Part shown: positions 45,953 through 58,239 of the stretch, one piece after another
Position numbering within the stretch: position 1 is the first letter of the stretch
Layout: the number at the start of each line of letters is the position of its first letter
Origin: Mytilisepta virgata
Lineage: Eukaryota > Mollusca > Bivalvia > Mytilida > Mytilidae
DNA length: 64,000 nt
NCBI GenBank assembly: GCA_028015205.1
Contig: CM051517.1
Location: 61,317,455-61,381,454, forward strand
Direction: 5' to 3'
Notes under the pieces: model-generated
What the model was told of the DNA's origin: nothing
Database searches by the model: none
What the model saw: the letters and a program-made list of their open reading frames with translations, nothing else
Position numbers and translations under genes: made by a program

Positions 45953-46074
45953 TCTAATTAATTATTCTGGGCTTTGTCTCTTAAGACAAATATTTTTTTG
46001 CATACACAACACAAAAGAAACCAGAATATTCTTCTATTCTTTCCCACACGGTGTGCTTTGCTATCGTAAACATA

Positions 46075-46094
46075 AAATGGCGACGTCACGTGAC
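46075..46094 (-). promoter_or_regulatory. Candidate CLINT1 promoter elements (YY1-like and GTCACGTGAC)
   Basis: About 130 bases upstream of the CLINT1 start codon the plus strand reads AAAATGGCGACGTCACGTGAC. It combines a YY1-type core (AAAATGGCG) with a GACGTCA half and the palindrome GTCACGTGAC, which matches the E-box bound by TFEB/MITF/USF factors. No TATA box is evident, as expected for a housekeeping gene. Binding is inferred. Confidence 0.45.
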
Positions 46095-46691
46095 TTTGGT
46101 GTAAAAATAAGGTGTGACATCTATTTTCAGGTGCAACGTGTTAACGGCGACATTTGTTCCGGGTGTTAAATTGTTCCGGCTTTTAAAACTCCCGGAGACA
46201 TTTGTAAAATGAAATTCTTAAAATTAGGTATATAGGGGAAAAAAAAGAAAATTATAAATTTTTATCCCACAACAGGAACTGTTTATGAATGGTAGTATTA
46301 TATGATCCCTGTCCACAACAATAGCGTGCGAAAGTATCATAAGTTTACAGTACTCGATAAATATAAAATGAAAATTTTTGTTGTATTTTAGTATACATTT
46401 AAAGTTCCCTTTAAAAGAAATAATTCCCACTTTTTAACGGATTTTGATAAACTCGGAAATTGAAGGTGAATTCATAATCAATGTAGTTTCAATTCACAAC
46501 ACAAAATTAACATGATAATAAATAGAAACTATACTATGATGAGAATTTCCGAGAAGAAACTATTCTATTGGAAAATCTCCACATTCATAGGGAAACAATC
46601 ATTGTTCAAAAATCAAAGTTGACATGATATATACATCATGTACATGTAAAAAATGTATTAGTCCGCGAGGCCACAGATAGCCCAGCAACCG

Positions 46692-47180
46692 ATGGACAAT
46701 GATGGATGCATGGATATATTCAACCAGCTATCTGTAGATACAATTGATAGTTATGAAATTAACAGTAAGCTTTTTCTTTGTAAAAAATTAAATCCAACAC
46801 TTGAGGGAGAGTTGTATCTAAAAAAAAACATTTATTCAATCAGAAATATCTTCACTAAAAAAAAAGTTTCGTATTAATAGTGATCATAACCTGGAAATGG
46901 AGAGAGGGATCGAGATATTATAAAATTCTTCGAAATGATAGACTTTGCAAAGTTTGCAAAGTCTTAGAGGCTGAATACCATTTTGTCTTAAAATGCAAAA
47001 TAAATTTTAAAAAATCAGACATTCTTTATTTAATAATCTAAATTCGGAAGATGACCAATTTCAAAATATGTCGGATGAACAAAAACTGGTCCACTTGCCT
47101 AATCAAACGGATTCTAAACATGTTAGAATGTTTGGCTTCTATTTAAAACAGTCATTAGAACTGAGGCCAGACGTCTCATA
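46692..47180 (+). pseudogene. Decayed LINE C-terminal fragment with cysteine motif
   Basis: After an in-frame stretch ending near 46877, frameshifted segments read SDHNLEMERG, then RNDRLCKVCKVLEAEYHFVL followed by KC, then KLVHLPNQTDSKHVRMFGFY. The CxxC...H...C pattern and order match the end of ORF2 proteins of molluscan non-LTR elements. Several shifts and stops make it a pseudogene. A/T-rich 3' tail runs to about 47360. Confidence 0.65.
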
Positions 47181-47649
47181 ACTTTTTAATATGCTGTACT
47201 AAATAATCTTGTATTCTATTCTATATGTATTTTCTGTATTCATTTTGTCACAAACTGTTTACTATATGTTTCATGGCTATAAAGTTAGTTATATTTCATT
47301 TCCGCAACATATTTTATACTTGATGTCGAATAAGTAAACTGAAATCAATAAATAACCTATTTAAGATCCAAATACTGGAGCGCCTGTGAGTTCTTTAGTT
47401 TTTGTGCTGTCTTAATTGTTCTCGGGTTCTTTTTGGTTTGCTGTTTATTTTTTACTCTTTTGATTGTGTCTTAATTTGTTGTATATCTTTGCTGTGCTGG
47501 TGTTCTCATGAATTCGCCATGTCTTTTGTCTTTTGATATTGTGGACCGGAATTTGGCCGAATTCGCCCTGTCTTTGTGTTTTGATATTGTGGAATGGCCA
47601 ATGTCCGTTATTGTTCTCCTATTATTTGCCTATATAAAACATACTGACC

Positions 47650-48025
47650 AAGGCACACCAAACTGATGTTTAGTTCTTTGGTTTTTTATGGCAAAAATAG
47701 GTGCGATCGAGCGATATATTTTATTATTAATTTTGTTTTCTTGAGGATTAGTTTTTTGGCAGACGAAGATCAAATTTACGTGCGGCACAATTTTTTTTAT
47801 ATTTTAAACTAAAATATTGCAAAATTTGGAAAAACTCTATTTCCCCCAAATTTTAGGAGCGTGAGAACACTTTTTATTTCTAAGTTCTTAAAATAGGAAG
47901 AATTTGGAGCAAATTTCAGGATTTTTGCAAAATGAAACGGCAATTTTTTTTTTCTGTAAATTTATAAAGTCCGAAAATCGGAGCGGCGAAATCCAAAGAA
48001 CTAAAAATCAATTTGGTGTGGCCTT
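47650..48025. mobile_element. 376-bp inverted-repeat element
   Basis: AAGGCACACCAAACTGATGT then TTTAGTTCTTTGG at the left match the complement of CCAAAGAACTAAAAATCAAT and TTGGTGTGGCCTT at the right, about 38 bases. The interior is noncoding. Family not recognised. Confidence 0.75.
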
Positions 48026-48981
48026 ATAATAAAAATCTTGATGAAACTAAGGAGCATCTCCATAATGTATAGTTCTGTCGTTAGATGAGTGTTAGATATT
48101 TTAGATGAGTTTGGTTTTATCTTTTTGGGCCACTTTGATATTTTGAATTATCTCCCCATCAACATGTTGGATTATAATTTCGGCTTTTAACCTTTCGTCC
48201 TTCAGCGCACTGATAATTCGTAGTTCGAGCCAAAATGCATGCAAGTACAAGCTTTATAGAAATGATTCCTAGAAAAACAGAAGTCGGAAGCACTTATACA
48301 TTGTTAGAACTCAAAACGTGATATTATAAAAATACTAAGTATAATATGAACCAAGCCTGATGCCCCCCTCCCCAATCTTCAATTTTTGTAAATTTCTGTA
48401 AAATAAAAAATCAGCTTCATTTATAGTGGATTTCTGTAGAGAAAATTTTCACAGGACTTTCCTCGACGTTGATGTACTGCCAAAGCCTTTTCTTTCTTTC
48501 TCTATATCGGGCTCTATATAAGCCTTGCAATTTCAATGAATTCTATTTACTATTTCTCGATTTTAAGGACAAACACATCATGTACATGTGAATAAGGAAT
48601 GCCGACAAATACAAATTTTTAAAGTAAAAGTATAGAAGTGATGAAAAAGGAATTTAAATCCAAAATCCACAGATAAGCCACAAATACGCATTACAGCAAC
48701 ATACATAAAACTTTAGTAAATACACAGAAAACAGAACAAAACACAAAAACAAAAGCCCAAACAATATGAAGTGCTACAAAAGATGAGAGCCTTATTAGGC
48801 GTCCCAGAAGGCTATAAGCGTGTCATGTCCCGTTTAAGACTGTGAGTAATTAAAGATAGGCAAAATGTCTCGAGTCCCAGTGAGGTGTCATTTCAAGCAA
48901 AAGGAGTAATCTAAATGAACATATCTGGTCTCATTTATCAGATAGAAAAATAAACTGAGATACCTAAATTCATTCCCGACG

Positions 48982-49222
48982 AATAAAACTCATTGTTTTA
49001 AGTACATTGTTGTAACCTACCAACATTACCTGTTTATGATGCCCAATGCCGTCATCATGATTTGGAAAAAAAATTCGTGCTCGTCTTGTTCAAATAATCT
49101 AGATTAACCTTCATTGGGTACGTTTGTGACCATTCTTGTTCAAATCATGATGGCGACATTGGGCATCATAAAAGAAAATGTTGGTATGTTAAAATGTACT
49201 TAAAACAACGAGTTTCATTTTT
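48982..49222. repeat. Long foldback with about 90-base arms
   Basis: Left arm words ACTCATTGTTTTAAGTACAT, TTTATGATGCCCAATG and CATCATGATTTG recur as complements in the right arm (CAAATCATGATGG, CATTGGGCATCATAAA, ATGTACTTAAAACAACGAGT) around a loop of roughly 50-70 bases. If transcribed it would make a long imperfect double-stranded hairpin. It could be a MITE or foldback transposon. Confidence 0.75.
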
Positions 49223-49687
49223 TATTTCAAACTACACTGTCGTCTGTGTTTGAAACAAAAGTGGACGTATCAGTGGTCTCTTCACCCTCAAGCTCAGCGG
49301 AAATTATAAATATCTTCCAACTCAGAAGTGTATTGTCAACAGGAAATTCCAGCATGTACACACAATCAGCGTAGGCCGAATGGATGAACAATGGCAATTA
49401 TTTAATGCATAGCAGGACGAATCAGAGGAAGAAAGCCAGCTTTTTAAAAAAAAGCAAATACGAATTATTCTTACATTTTTCTCCCTTAGAAAAGATAAGG
49501 TTTATATCAAAACCTAATTTAGAGCTATTGCATGATATATGTATCTCTGGTGTCTCTACATGACTATACATTGTATATTATGATTTTTGTATTGCTTTTT
49601 CTATGAGTGTTTTGTGTTGACCCTTATAGGTGAATTTGCAATAAATCCATATTAAATTACACGTTAATTTCAAAATTCATAAATATT

Positions 49688-49693
49688 TTTATT
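49688..49693 (-). terminator. Candidate polyadenylation signal of the microseminoprotein-like gene
   Basis: TTTATT on the plus strand reads AATAAA on the gene strand, 78 bases past the stop codon at 49771, a usual distance for a short 3' untranslated region. Confidence 0.5.
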
Positions 49694-49770
49694 AACAAAA
49701 TTGACAAATTCAACCAACACCAAGAGTTATTCCCCTGAGATTTGTGGATTTCAGCCTTATTGGATTTGCT

Positions 49771-51197
49771 TTATCGCCCTACCATACCAACACCATGAGT
49801 ACACATGCTTCTCTCGTCAGATATTTTAACTGCGTGTTCATAACAACCATCAGGCGATGTTACTTTTTTACAATCTCCTGGAAAACGTCTCACTTTTGTT
49901 CCAACCCTACAATCACAAAAATATAATGTTATGAAGACTCACTGTTAAGCGTTGACGAAGAGAAGGTTTTCATTTTAACATTAATTTATCTCATCTGCAT
50001 CACCAATGCTACTAAAAAGAATAACTAAGACATTTTGCAATCATGACTTTAAGTAGCAATTTAAGTTGAATTCAACAGCTTTTTATATGCCCGTTGTCAT
50101 TGTATCATCACTCATAAATCGTAAAAATAACTTTTCTATAATATTATAATGGTTTTGTGAAATGTTTTACTCACGTGCAACATCTGAGACCAAATTCTCC
50201 ACAGTAACAGCTGACACAGTTCCTGGTTATTGATACACCTGGTGGTATCAAATCCCTACCCAGGATGCATGGACTATAAACAGCATTTGTACCTAAAATT
50301 AGAATTACGGAAATATGTCTGTAAGAAAATGGACGTAATAGTATTGTATTTGGAAACAGGTCTCATTATTCAATAAATAAAACTGAAAGCTTGTAGGTCT
50401 CAGTTTGAAACTTGTGAGGGTACCGTTAACGGAGCAAGATATTATGCTTCCGGAGCTTTTGGTGTCACTCCCTGTCTTTGTGGGAGATCACGTTGAAAGT
50501 ACTTTAGTTTTGTCATATCTTGTTCTGATTCTCTTTGGCATGCTATATATGTGTGTTTTTTTTACTCTTTTGCCTATGAATTTGTACTTTTGTTTGCATG
50601 CTATGTTTTTGTTCTCACGAATTTGCCTTGTCCTTAGAATCTGGTCTTGTAGAAACTTGTAACTGTTTTTAGTACAGCTTCAGTATTCTTTTGCCGATAT
50701 TTGATATTTGGCATTTGTCATAGATGTGCTAGGAGGACATGAACGTTTTGAATTCTGATGAAATTTACTTGATCTAGGTACAACCACATTGTTGGAATGA
50801 TTTTACAGATTTTTAAATATAATTGAGGACAAGGGATTCTCATGCTCTTAATTTGGTGCCTGCTGTGTTTCGCCATGTTTCATATGTTTTCTTATTGTAT
50901 ATATGGTTTTTTCACAAGTCTTATAGACTTATATGACAATTTGATTTAATTTAAAACATTAGATATATGTATTCAAAACATGTATATATATAATTATATT
51001 GTAAAGTAAAAAATCATTAAAAGTACAGAAAGAAAAAGAAAGAGTGTATATTTAAAGACGCCGTTTTAACCTAATCAAATACTAACAAAATTATAAAAGC
51101 TAACTATACCTTGTGAATAGGAAGGTATTGTCCAGCAAGCACCGTAACAGCTGTAGACAAACAAACAAAAAAAGCAAATTGTTGCGAGCAGTTTCAT
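49771..51197 (-). CDS. Beta-microseminoprotein (PSP94)-like secreted protein, 3 exons
   Basis: Small secreted cysteine-rich protein. Exons on the minus strand: 51197-51110, 50292-50175, 49906-49771; phases 1 and 2 close to give 113 aa ending MVGR and TAA. The first exon encodes a clear signal peptide (MKLLATICFFCLFVYSCYGA). The mature part has ten cysteines in the family pattern: ACW, SPC, NCVSCYC, RCC, GDC, DGC and SMC. The core NCVSCYCGEFGLRCCT closely resembles the NCETCTC...CCT core of human MSMB, and length (114 aa in human) and three-exon layout fit. Roles in molluscs are not established from sequence; the family includes secreted binding and defence-related proteins. An in-frame TGA lies upstream of the start ATG. 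It lies head to head with the ependymin-like gene. Confidence 0.88.
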
Positions 51198-51305
51198 AAT
51201 TACTAAAATGCCTCAAATGTCTTTCGTTGTGGCTTAAAGGTTGGCGATGATTTCTATCGTCTGGTGTGAAACCGAGGTGACCGTTTTGTTCCGATTCCAC
51301 ACGTG

Positions 51306-51313
51306 CTTATATA
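51306..51313 (-). promoter_or_regulatory. TATA-like box of the microseminoprotein-like gene
   Basis: TATATAAG on the gene strand, about 110 bases upstream of the start ATG, placing a start of transcription near 51280 by the usual 30-base spacing. Confidence 0.5.
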
Positions 51314-51319
51314 TGGTGA

Positions 51320-53680
51320 AGTTCCGTAAACAAACCACAAATTGCATACTCATGATAAATGTTAACATAAAAATAAAGTGTGAAATTTTCTAATTTTAGA
51401 TAATTTCCTGAATTTTTGCCTGTTTATTACAAAATTTCTTTCGGATAGAAAACCCACGCGTCCTGTGACGTAGCGACGTAAATACCACTTCTTACATGCG
51501 TTGATGTGATACGAACAATCATTTAATTGTTGTTTTTCCGTAAAACGTGTGATGAATTGTGTAGAATGCTGTCTCTATCTGTCAACAGTGTTTGTACCTA
51601 CCACATAACTTAAAAGTGAATGTACATAAAGTCCATTAATTATATAATGTTCTATTTGTCGCAAAAGTTGTTTAAAAGTAGTTATAGCTATTTTCGACAT
51701 GTGTACTAAAAGCTACGCGGGAAATAAACAGGAAGCAGACTGCCCACAGACAAAAAACTAACAGCCTCATATATTTCAGAACGTCCAATATCAATCTTCT
51801 GTGAAAAAGAGGGAAAAAAAACTGTTTCGTTTGATTTCATATATGAATAGGGTTTTCGTAAACTGGAAATCTTGAATGTTGGATATACTAAATAGATAGG
51901 ATATCTATATGTCAGATTTTAACTTGCTTCAGTTGCAAACTTTTCAAACTTTAAATGCCTGATGGCATACAAAACCATTGATAACTATCCAGTCTCGTCT
52001 ACTTATTTCAGTATCTAAGTGGTAAATTTTGTAAGAACAAGAACACAGACTTGACCACTGGACTATGTTTTTCCTTTTCAGGGCTATATATAGCCATATG
52101 ATCGATTTTAAAGTTCCAAACCCTCAACAGTGACTGCAAATAAAAAAGAATTCGCAACAGTTAGACAGTTTGGACCACATCACAGGAAAAGACATGTAAT
52201 ATACGGGAATATCTAGCCCTGTAATGCGGTATTTTACCACACAGAAAGGGTGGAAAAATAGGTCCAAAATGAAAATACTTGAGTGCAAATTACTTCCAGT
52301 ATGATCAAGGTCATACATGGTTTCTTTCTTTTTTAGTACTTTCAATGACTTTGTTCATGTTTCCCTTGATTTAGAAAACCCAGCAGGAAAGAAATAATAC
52401 AAAGTTGCTATACAGAGTTATAGGTGGAACTGACTATAATCTGTATATTGATAAAATTGTTTTAAATACAAGCATCTAAGGAAATATTCATAACTCCAAC
52501 AAGTACCCGTTGAGGAGCAAGCAGGCACTACGCATGCACCAAAATTATCCGTCCCTGAATTTCCTTCACTTTGGCCAGATACATTGCTTTCAGATCAGAT
52601 CATTTTCCAGGTTAATCTGAAATAAATCCAACAATGGACTCAACCCTTTTTTTCAAAACAGTAGTAAATTGACGAGATCTCCCAAAATGTCTGCTTGTAA
52701 TGTCCAGCTGGTTATTATGCGATTTCCAAGGGTTAAGAGATGATCTGACCGGGTAACCAGAGCTTTGTGTTTATACTTGAAAAATAATTTAACAACTTAG
52801 AATATTTACATTTTTTTTAAAGATTAACCAGTTCTCTTTGTCAAAATTTAGTAAAAAGAAAATAATATGAGGTTTTTTATTACTTATTTGTCCAGTTAAG
52901 GGCTTATTAATGATTGTTTTAAAATAAATTTAGTTACATGTATCTTTATTTGCTGCTTGTAAGAATCGAAAATGGTTTAAACTCAATGAGAAAAAAAACC
53001 ATTTAAACGGTTAGTAAGTTATTTCACAAAATATTTTTCCTCCAGTTGTGTTAAGGGACCTACCAAATTCCGCCGTGATAAGGATTTTTATGAAATGGAG
53101 CTGGAATGTTCGAAATTGCAACTAAATATCTAAAAAATAACTGCATTTAACTTTCATACTTATTCAATTGCTTTTTTAAATTTGTTTCTCTGAATCAATT
53201 AAAATAAACTTACATCCTTTTTATGCAATGCGCGCATTTTTGGAAAAATCATTACAGGTTCGTCACCAAATCGTGGGACGCCAAAAAATAGAATATAAAA
53301 ATATTTGAAATCTTACACAGTTCAAAGGAAAACGCTTCGCGTTTTTTGTAGACGTATTTTCCTTGAGGTATACGATTTCATTCTTAGATAATGTTTACAA
53401 TATTTTAATTTTTTGACAATTTCAAGTGACCATTAAGAATGGTTTGAAAAGTCTAGAATACAATCTTGTATGAACTAGGTATTAAGGTTTTGTATTTGAC
53501 AAATATAGGAGCATTATCTTTTTAATAATTTTGAATTTGAGATTAAGGCCTTAATGACTTCTCAACCTCAGAAAAAGGATATCATTGTAACGGCTCTAGA
53601 TTCTCCATCCCTAGTTCTTAGTTTTCATTCTCACAAAAATGTTGAACTTTTGTACTCATCGAAAGTCTATTGTACACTTC
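51320..53680. other. Intergenic region between two divergent secreted-protein genes
   Basis: No coding exon is seen. It should carry the promoters of both flanking genes. Content is AT-rich unique-looking DNA with poly-A and poly-T tracts; no TIR element stood out. Confidence 0.5.
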
Positions 53681-53688
53681 TATAAATA
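53681..53688 (+). promoter_or_regulatory. TATA-like box of the ependymin-like gene
   Basis: TATAAATA, 85 bases upstream of the start ATG at 53773, giving a predicted transcription start near 53711. Inferred from motif and spacing only. Confidence 0.45.
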
Positions 53689-53772
53689 TATCTATCATTC
53701 ATTGTGTATAACAATAGTATTAACACACTGTACAAAGTACAAAATAGATAAATGATTTAAACATAAACAAAG

Positions 53773-56700
53773 ATGGACGTTCGATGGTTGATCTCTATAA
53801 ATTTCATTCTTAGTATAACTAAAACAACGGCAAATTCTCCAAAACCTCCTGTTTGGCCAGAGGTGTACAAGGTACTTTAATATGAACATGTTCAATTTTT
53901 CAGGACTATAGAAGATAAAGACTTCAAAGGGATAAATAAAAGTACCATGAACATAATTATAGAACTTCTACACCGAGAACGTTTATTTTGAATTTTATGC
54001 TTAAAGTAGTAATTTATTTAATTTTTCATTCTCTTATTTAGAGGCCTTTATCGTTTCGTTGTGTTGCTTCATGTTTACTTCCTCATTAAATTATAAAAAA
54101 TATATGGCTTTTATTATTTATATATTACATAATTCATAACCCTTATAGTGGATTTAATTCCCTTTTTTACTTCAGTTTGTTTTCTTTAGGTATTTGACAT
54201 TTACCAGTGGAAGTCCACTTCAGCTGAGTTCACATGTATTCTTTAAAACGAAGTTTTCATAAGTTATCAAGCTTCTGTGCTGATATTTTTATTTCCAGGC
54301 ATGTGTAAGATTTCAGTCATCACGTGAATTCCTCACCACAGGATGGTATGTAGATACTGAAAATGAGTGGATGAGACTGGATAGTTATGGTGTACCATTA
54401 GGCAAGTTAAAAAGTTTTCAAACATCTAATGCAGGTTAAATCCATTGTGTGTCTCAAAAATTTCAAATGTGTTTTCTGCTATATCTTAACTTCTTATCAA
54501 ATGCTAATAGAATATTTCATTTTAAAATATCAGTAGAAATTGTTACTGCGTCTTTTGTTTCGGTTAGTCTTAATTTCAATTAAAATTTCCCAATGTTCCT
54601 AAAATTTTCCACTAAAGTTGATTACCCGTATTCTATTTTACAATGGATTTATTTATTTACAACAAACGATGGTGATGCTCATGGTTGGATAATTGTTTGA
54701 AAAATCATCATTTGAAATTTAAGAATTCAAGTACAAACCAGAGCTTTTAATCAAGAAATCAGTTGCAGAAGTCAATTCCCGTTGTCTCAAATTCGTTTGA
54801 GTCGAACTTTTCCCGTGGGTCCAAACTTTGTTCCATATAATCAATATGTTTAATTAGCTACCGCTTGAGTCGAACTTTCTCTGTGCTCCCTACGACATTG
54901 AGATAACGAGAGATGACTGTATATGAAACACACAGTAACTTTTTCTTTTTCCCTTTATTAACACTCAATCTCGGTGGTAAATCTCTTAACTCTTCGATTT
55001 TTGCTTTCAATGAGTCTTTTAGTTGTGCATAACATAGATGTATAAGAACAACGAAAACGAAGCTGGTGACCCTCTTTATTTAGTATCCTTAAAACGAAAA
55101 AGTTCAAAGCAATAACATATTTTATAGAAAATTCTAGGGATTAGTTTTTGCGAAATGACGATTTAAACCGAAATTATTAATTATTTTCGGCAGTTTGTAT
55201 ATGAAATCTACAGTAAAAGACCTTTATTTTAAGGATTTTAAATCAACCTCATTGAAGAAATATAAAAGCTAAATATGAAATTTTTTCGATATTTAGATGC
55301 AGTTCCGAACATTCTAGCTGCACGTAAAATTTCAAGAAAATCCATAATTTAGCGGATTAAGGTACCTCCTACCTTAAAGAAAATATGCACCTTTTCTTGG
55401 CATGATGGAGTTTTGAAAGACTTTAGATATATTGATATGCAAGAAATGGAAAAGTTTGAATCAAACAATATGTTTTCAACAAGTATAAGGATATACCTTA
55501 TATGTGTCAACATGAACTTCGCCTTTGAAAATAATGAAAAAAATTAACACTATTTAACCAAACTGAACACCGAATTAGATATTTTTACCTTCAGTATTAA
55601 TGTAACCATGGCAACAATGGAAAGCTTTACCTCATCTCAACTTTTATTTCAATTCAATATTGATTAACAGAATCAAACATGACCTTTGTTCTGGATACTG
55701 ACGACGACTACGCATGCGAAAAACTTGGAGAGCCATTGTATATGTATCTTTACCACTATAAACAAGGAATACAGTTTGACATTTTTCCAGCACCAAATCC
55801 TCCTTATGTTCACTGTACAGCAAGGTATGTAAAGTCACATTACAAAATGCAAAACGTTAGATTTCTTGTTAGTGTTTTTCCAATATTTAAAATAAACATT
55901 CTCTCTCTTTATGGTTTGTGTTTTTATATGAATTTCGCGCCACATGTTCTGACAGTGTCTTCTATACGAAATGTAATAATCGAATTGGCTTAAATCTTTT
56001 GGTTTGCAGAATTGGCGCAGACACTAATCTCGAAAAATTTATTTGTATCAAATAAAAAATAGCTTTGTTGAAAAATAGTAATATATGGTCCTGCAAATTA
56101 CTCAAAAAGCAATATATGGACCTGAAGATCACTCAAAAAGCAAAATATGAACCCTCTCAACTTCGCTTTGGTCCATACACATTTTTTTCAATAGTTACCT
56201 ATATTTTGTCTGAAAATACGCATGTTCAACTTTGGTATTGTTCATGATTTTCTGCATTACCTTTTTTCGAACAAAATCTAGAAAACAAGTTGTCTTGCAG
56301 TCGATCAAGATCTTCAAGATATTAGTTTAGATCATTTTCACACAGGTTATGTTAAACACTTTGTAAAGAATTCATTCTTAACTTTTATAAACGTGATCTT
56401 AATTTGATTGAATGCAAAACACGATATCTTGTTTTTTTCTTGGTATCTTGAATTTGTCTGAAATATTAGGGATTGTAGAAATTAAGGCACACAAGATAAA
56501 ATAAGGCAGTCATTGCCGTTTAAGTTCAAAAATATGTTTCTGCTGTTTAGATATCGACAGATGAATACCGAAGCGACAAAACAGTGGGAAAAGTCCACAA
56601 ATTTAAACTCCAAGGAAAATACAAAGTCAGGAGAATGGAACACAAAAACAAAAAAACACCACAAGGATACATGTATAACTAAAGAATAAAAAACGTATAA

Positions 56701-58239
56701 TAAACTAACAAAAAAACAAGACAGCACAGAAACTTAAGCACTGGCAATGTGAACATCCATTAAAAACCGGGAATGACTTCAGCTACTCCGTTAACTGCAC
56801 GCGTTACATTGCCAGTGAAGTGTCAAGTCTGGTGAGGTGTCAATTCCAGAAGGACGTGATCTATGATCTGCAGGTCTACATATAGCCACACGGACCTGTG
56901 TGAATTAATCTTACATGTATATATCCTTGTTACAGTATTCAATTACACCAATTACCTCACATTTCGGAACATTTAGTGTCAAAGATGATCCTTGAAATTC
57001 ATTTGCAGAAAGATTTCAAACTTGTCTGAAACTTTTATCAATGTTACTCTGTTTACAGGAAGATTCCATCTGTATTTCCTCCAAATCCGTTGTTACCAGG
57101 GATTCAGTTTGTAGGTCAAGGTCGTGATAATGTAACGACCTATGAGCACTGGAAAGCAGAATATTTCCTCTTTACAATTGATTATTTCTTTCATTTAGGA
57201 ACTGGATTACCATATAAGTAAGTACTTGAGAGAAAGAGAACAGCGTCTATATAATATTATTGTTGATTACAAGTAAATAGGGTGTCAAATATACAAGGTT
57301 GAAAAACCATATAGTTCTGAGGTGGTTTGGAGAAATCAATTATTGGAAATCTTGAGAAATGCTTGCATATTATTGGATGTCATATCCACGTTCCTGGAAA
57401 TTCAAAATTCTAGTGCTTAACATTTTTAAGCGTTTCTGGATCAATTTTCTTTCTTTTTAGACTATGTACAGATTATAGAAGTGTTCAGATTAAACTTTGT
57501 TTATAGGTACGGACAATAGGAGTGTTTCGTTAGGCCACTGATATGGGTACATATTATGACCAGTAATTGGATAAAACCAGTTTTATGGGTATTGACTCTT
57601 AGAAGTTTTGAGGTTAAGCTACTTTTACTGGTACAGACACTTACATGTAGCAATGTATCAACCATTAGTATAGTTACTTTACACCCCCCCTTCAATTATC
57701 TATACTGATACTCTACTGTAATGCCAATACAGCCAAAATTTTTATTGTAATTTAACCAAAATATTCCTGATTGACACATTTTCTGCATTTTTTTCACACC
57801 TAAAGTGATCCTGGATTTTTATTTATTTCCAATACGTACCACAAATCAGCAAAAATCAGCAATGAGTGAAAGAACAGAGTGTGAATAAATGTGGAAATCA
57901 GGAAAATATTTTGGATAGGAATATATCGACACAAAAATTGCCAAAATCCGGAAATTCAGCCTTTCGAGAAAATTTCTATAAGATGAGTAGACAAGAAACA
58001 TACATGCACTAGCAGTGCCATAAGCAGTCAGGAAATATAGATCCTTACATCAGACTCGCATATAATCAAAATGTTGAAGGGTTAAACATGTTGATGATTA
58101 CTAAACATAACTCTTTATCTATTCCAGGATGTATGTTGATAGTGAGCTTTTTCAATTTCTGTCAATAGAAAGTGGACCATTGGATGAATCTATATTCATG
58201 ATGCCAAAAGGTGTAACATGTACATTGGAAAAAGCATAA
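53773..58239 (+). CDS. Ependymin-related (EPDR-like) secreted protein, 5 exons
   Basis: Predicted secreted protein of the ependymin/LolA-like fold family. Exons: 53773-53871, 54299-54401, 55671-55824, 57059-57217, 58128-58239; phases 0, 1, 2, 2 close to give 208 aa ending LEKA and TAA (human EPDR1 is 224 aa). Residues 1-20 form a signal peptide (MDVRWLISINFILSITKTTA). Family-like features in order: FQSSREFLTTGWYVDTENEW (EPDR: YQQSS...SYDGLNQRVR), ACEKLGEPLYMYLYHYKQGI followed by QFDI (EPDR: PCKRLFEYILLYKDGVMFQI), VTTYEHW, then DESIFMMPKGVTC (EPDR: PSVFTPPSTC). Four cysteines remain in the mature chain. Family members are extracellular or lysosomal lipid/glycan-binding proteins and in molluscs are often expanded. 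Intron 2 appears to use a GC donor (GCAAGT). Identification is by eye and moderately certain; the exon structure is more certain. Confidence 0.75.
56470..56900 (-). repeat. Dispersed repeat in the fourth-exon upstream intron
   Basis: Words such as CACAAGGATACATGTAT, ACAAAAACAAAAAAACACC and CACTGGCAATGTGAACATCC resemble stretches near 38400 and 48780. It looks like the 3' part of a dispersed element read on the minus strand; exact limits and class are unclear. Confidence 0.35.

Larger units (their letters stand above)
47400..49770. other. Region downstream of the microseminoprotein-like gene; repeats, no gene seen
   Basis: No exon is recognised. It contains a LINE-tail-like stretch with GTGTTCTCATGAATTCGCC (47500-47600, similar words near 50600), a MITE at 47650-48025, a dispersed repeat near 48640-48880 with GTCATGTCCCGTTTAAG, and a long foldback at 48982-49222. 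Confidence 0.5.

Noticed and set aside
51100..51300. 66-codon minus-strand frame beginning MESEQNG
   Set aside because: Out of frame with the microseminoprotein-like exon, which has a clear signal peptide from 51197 and consistent splicing.
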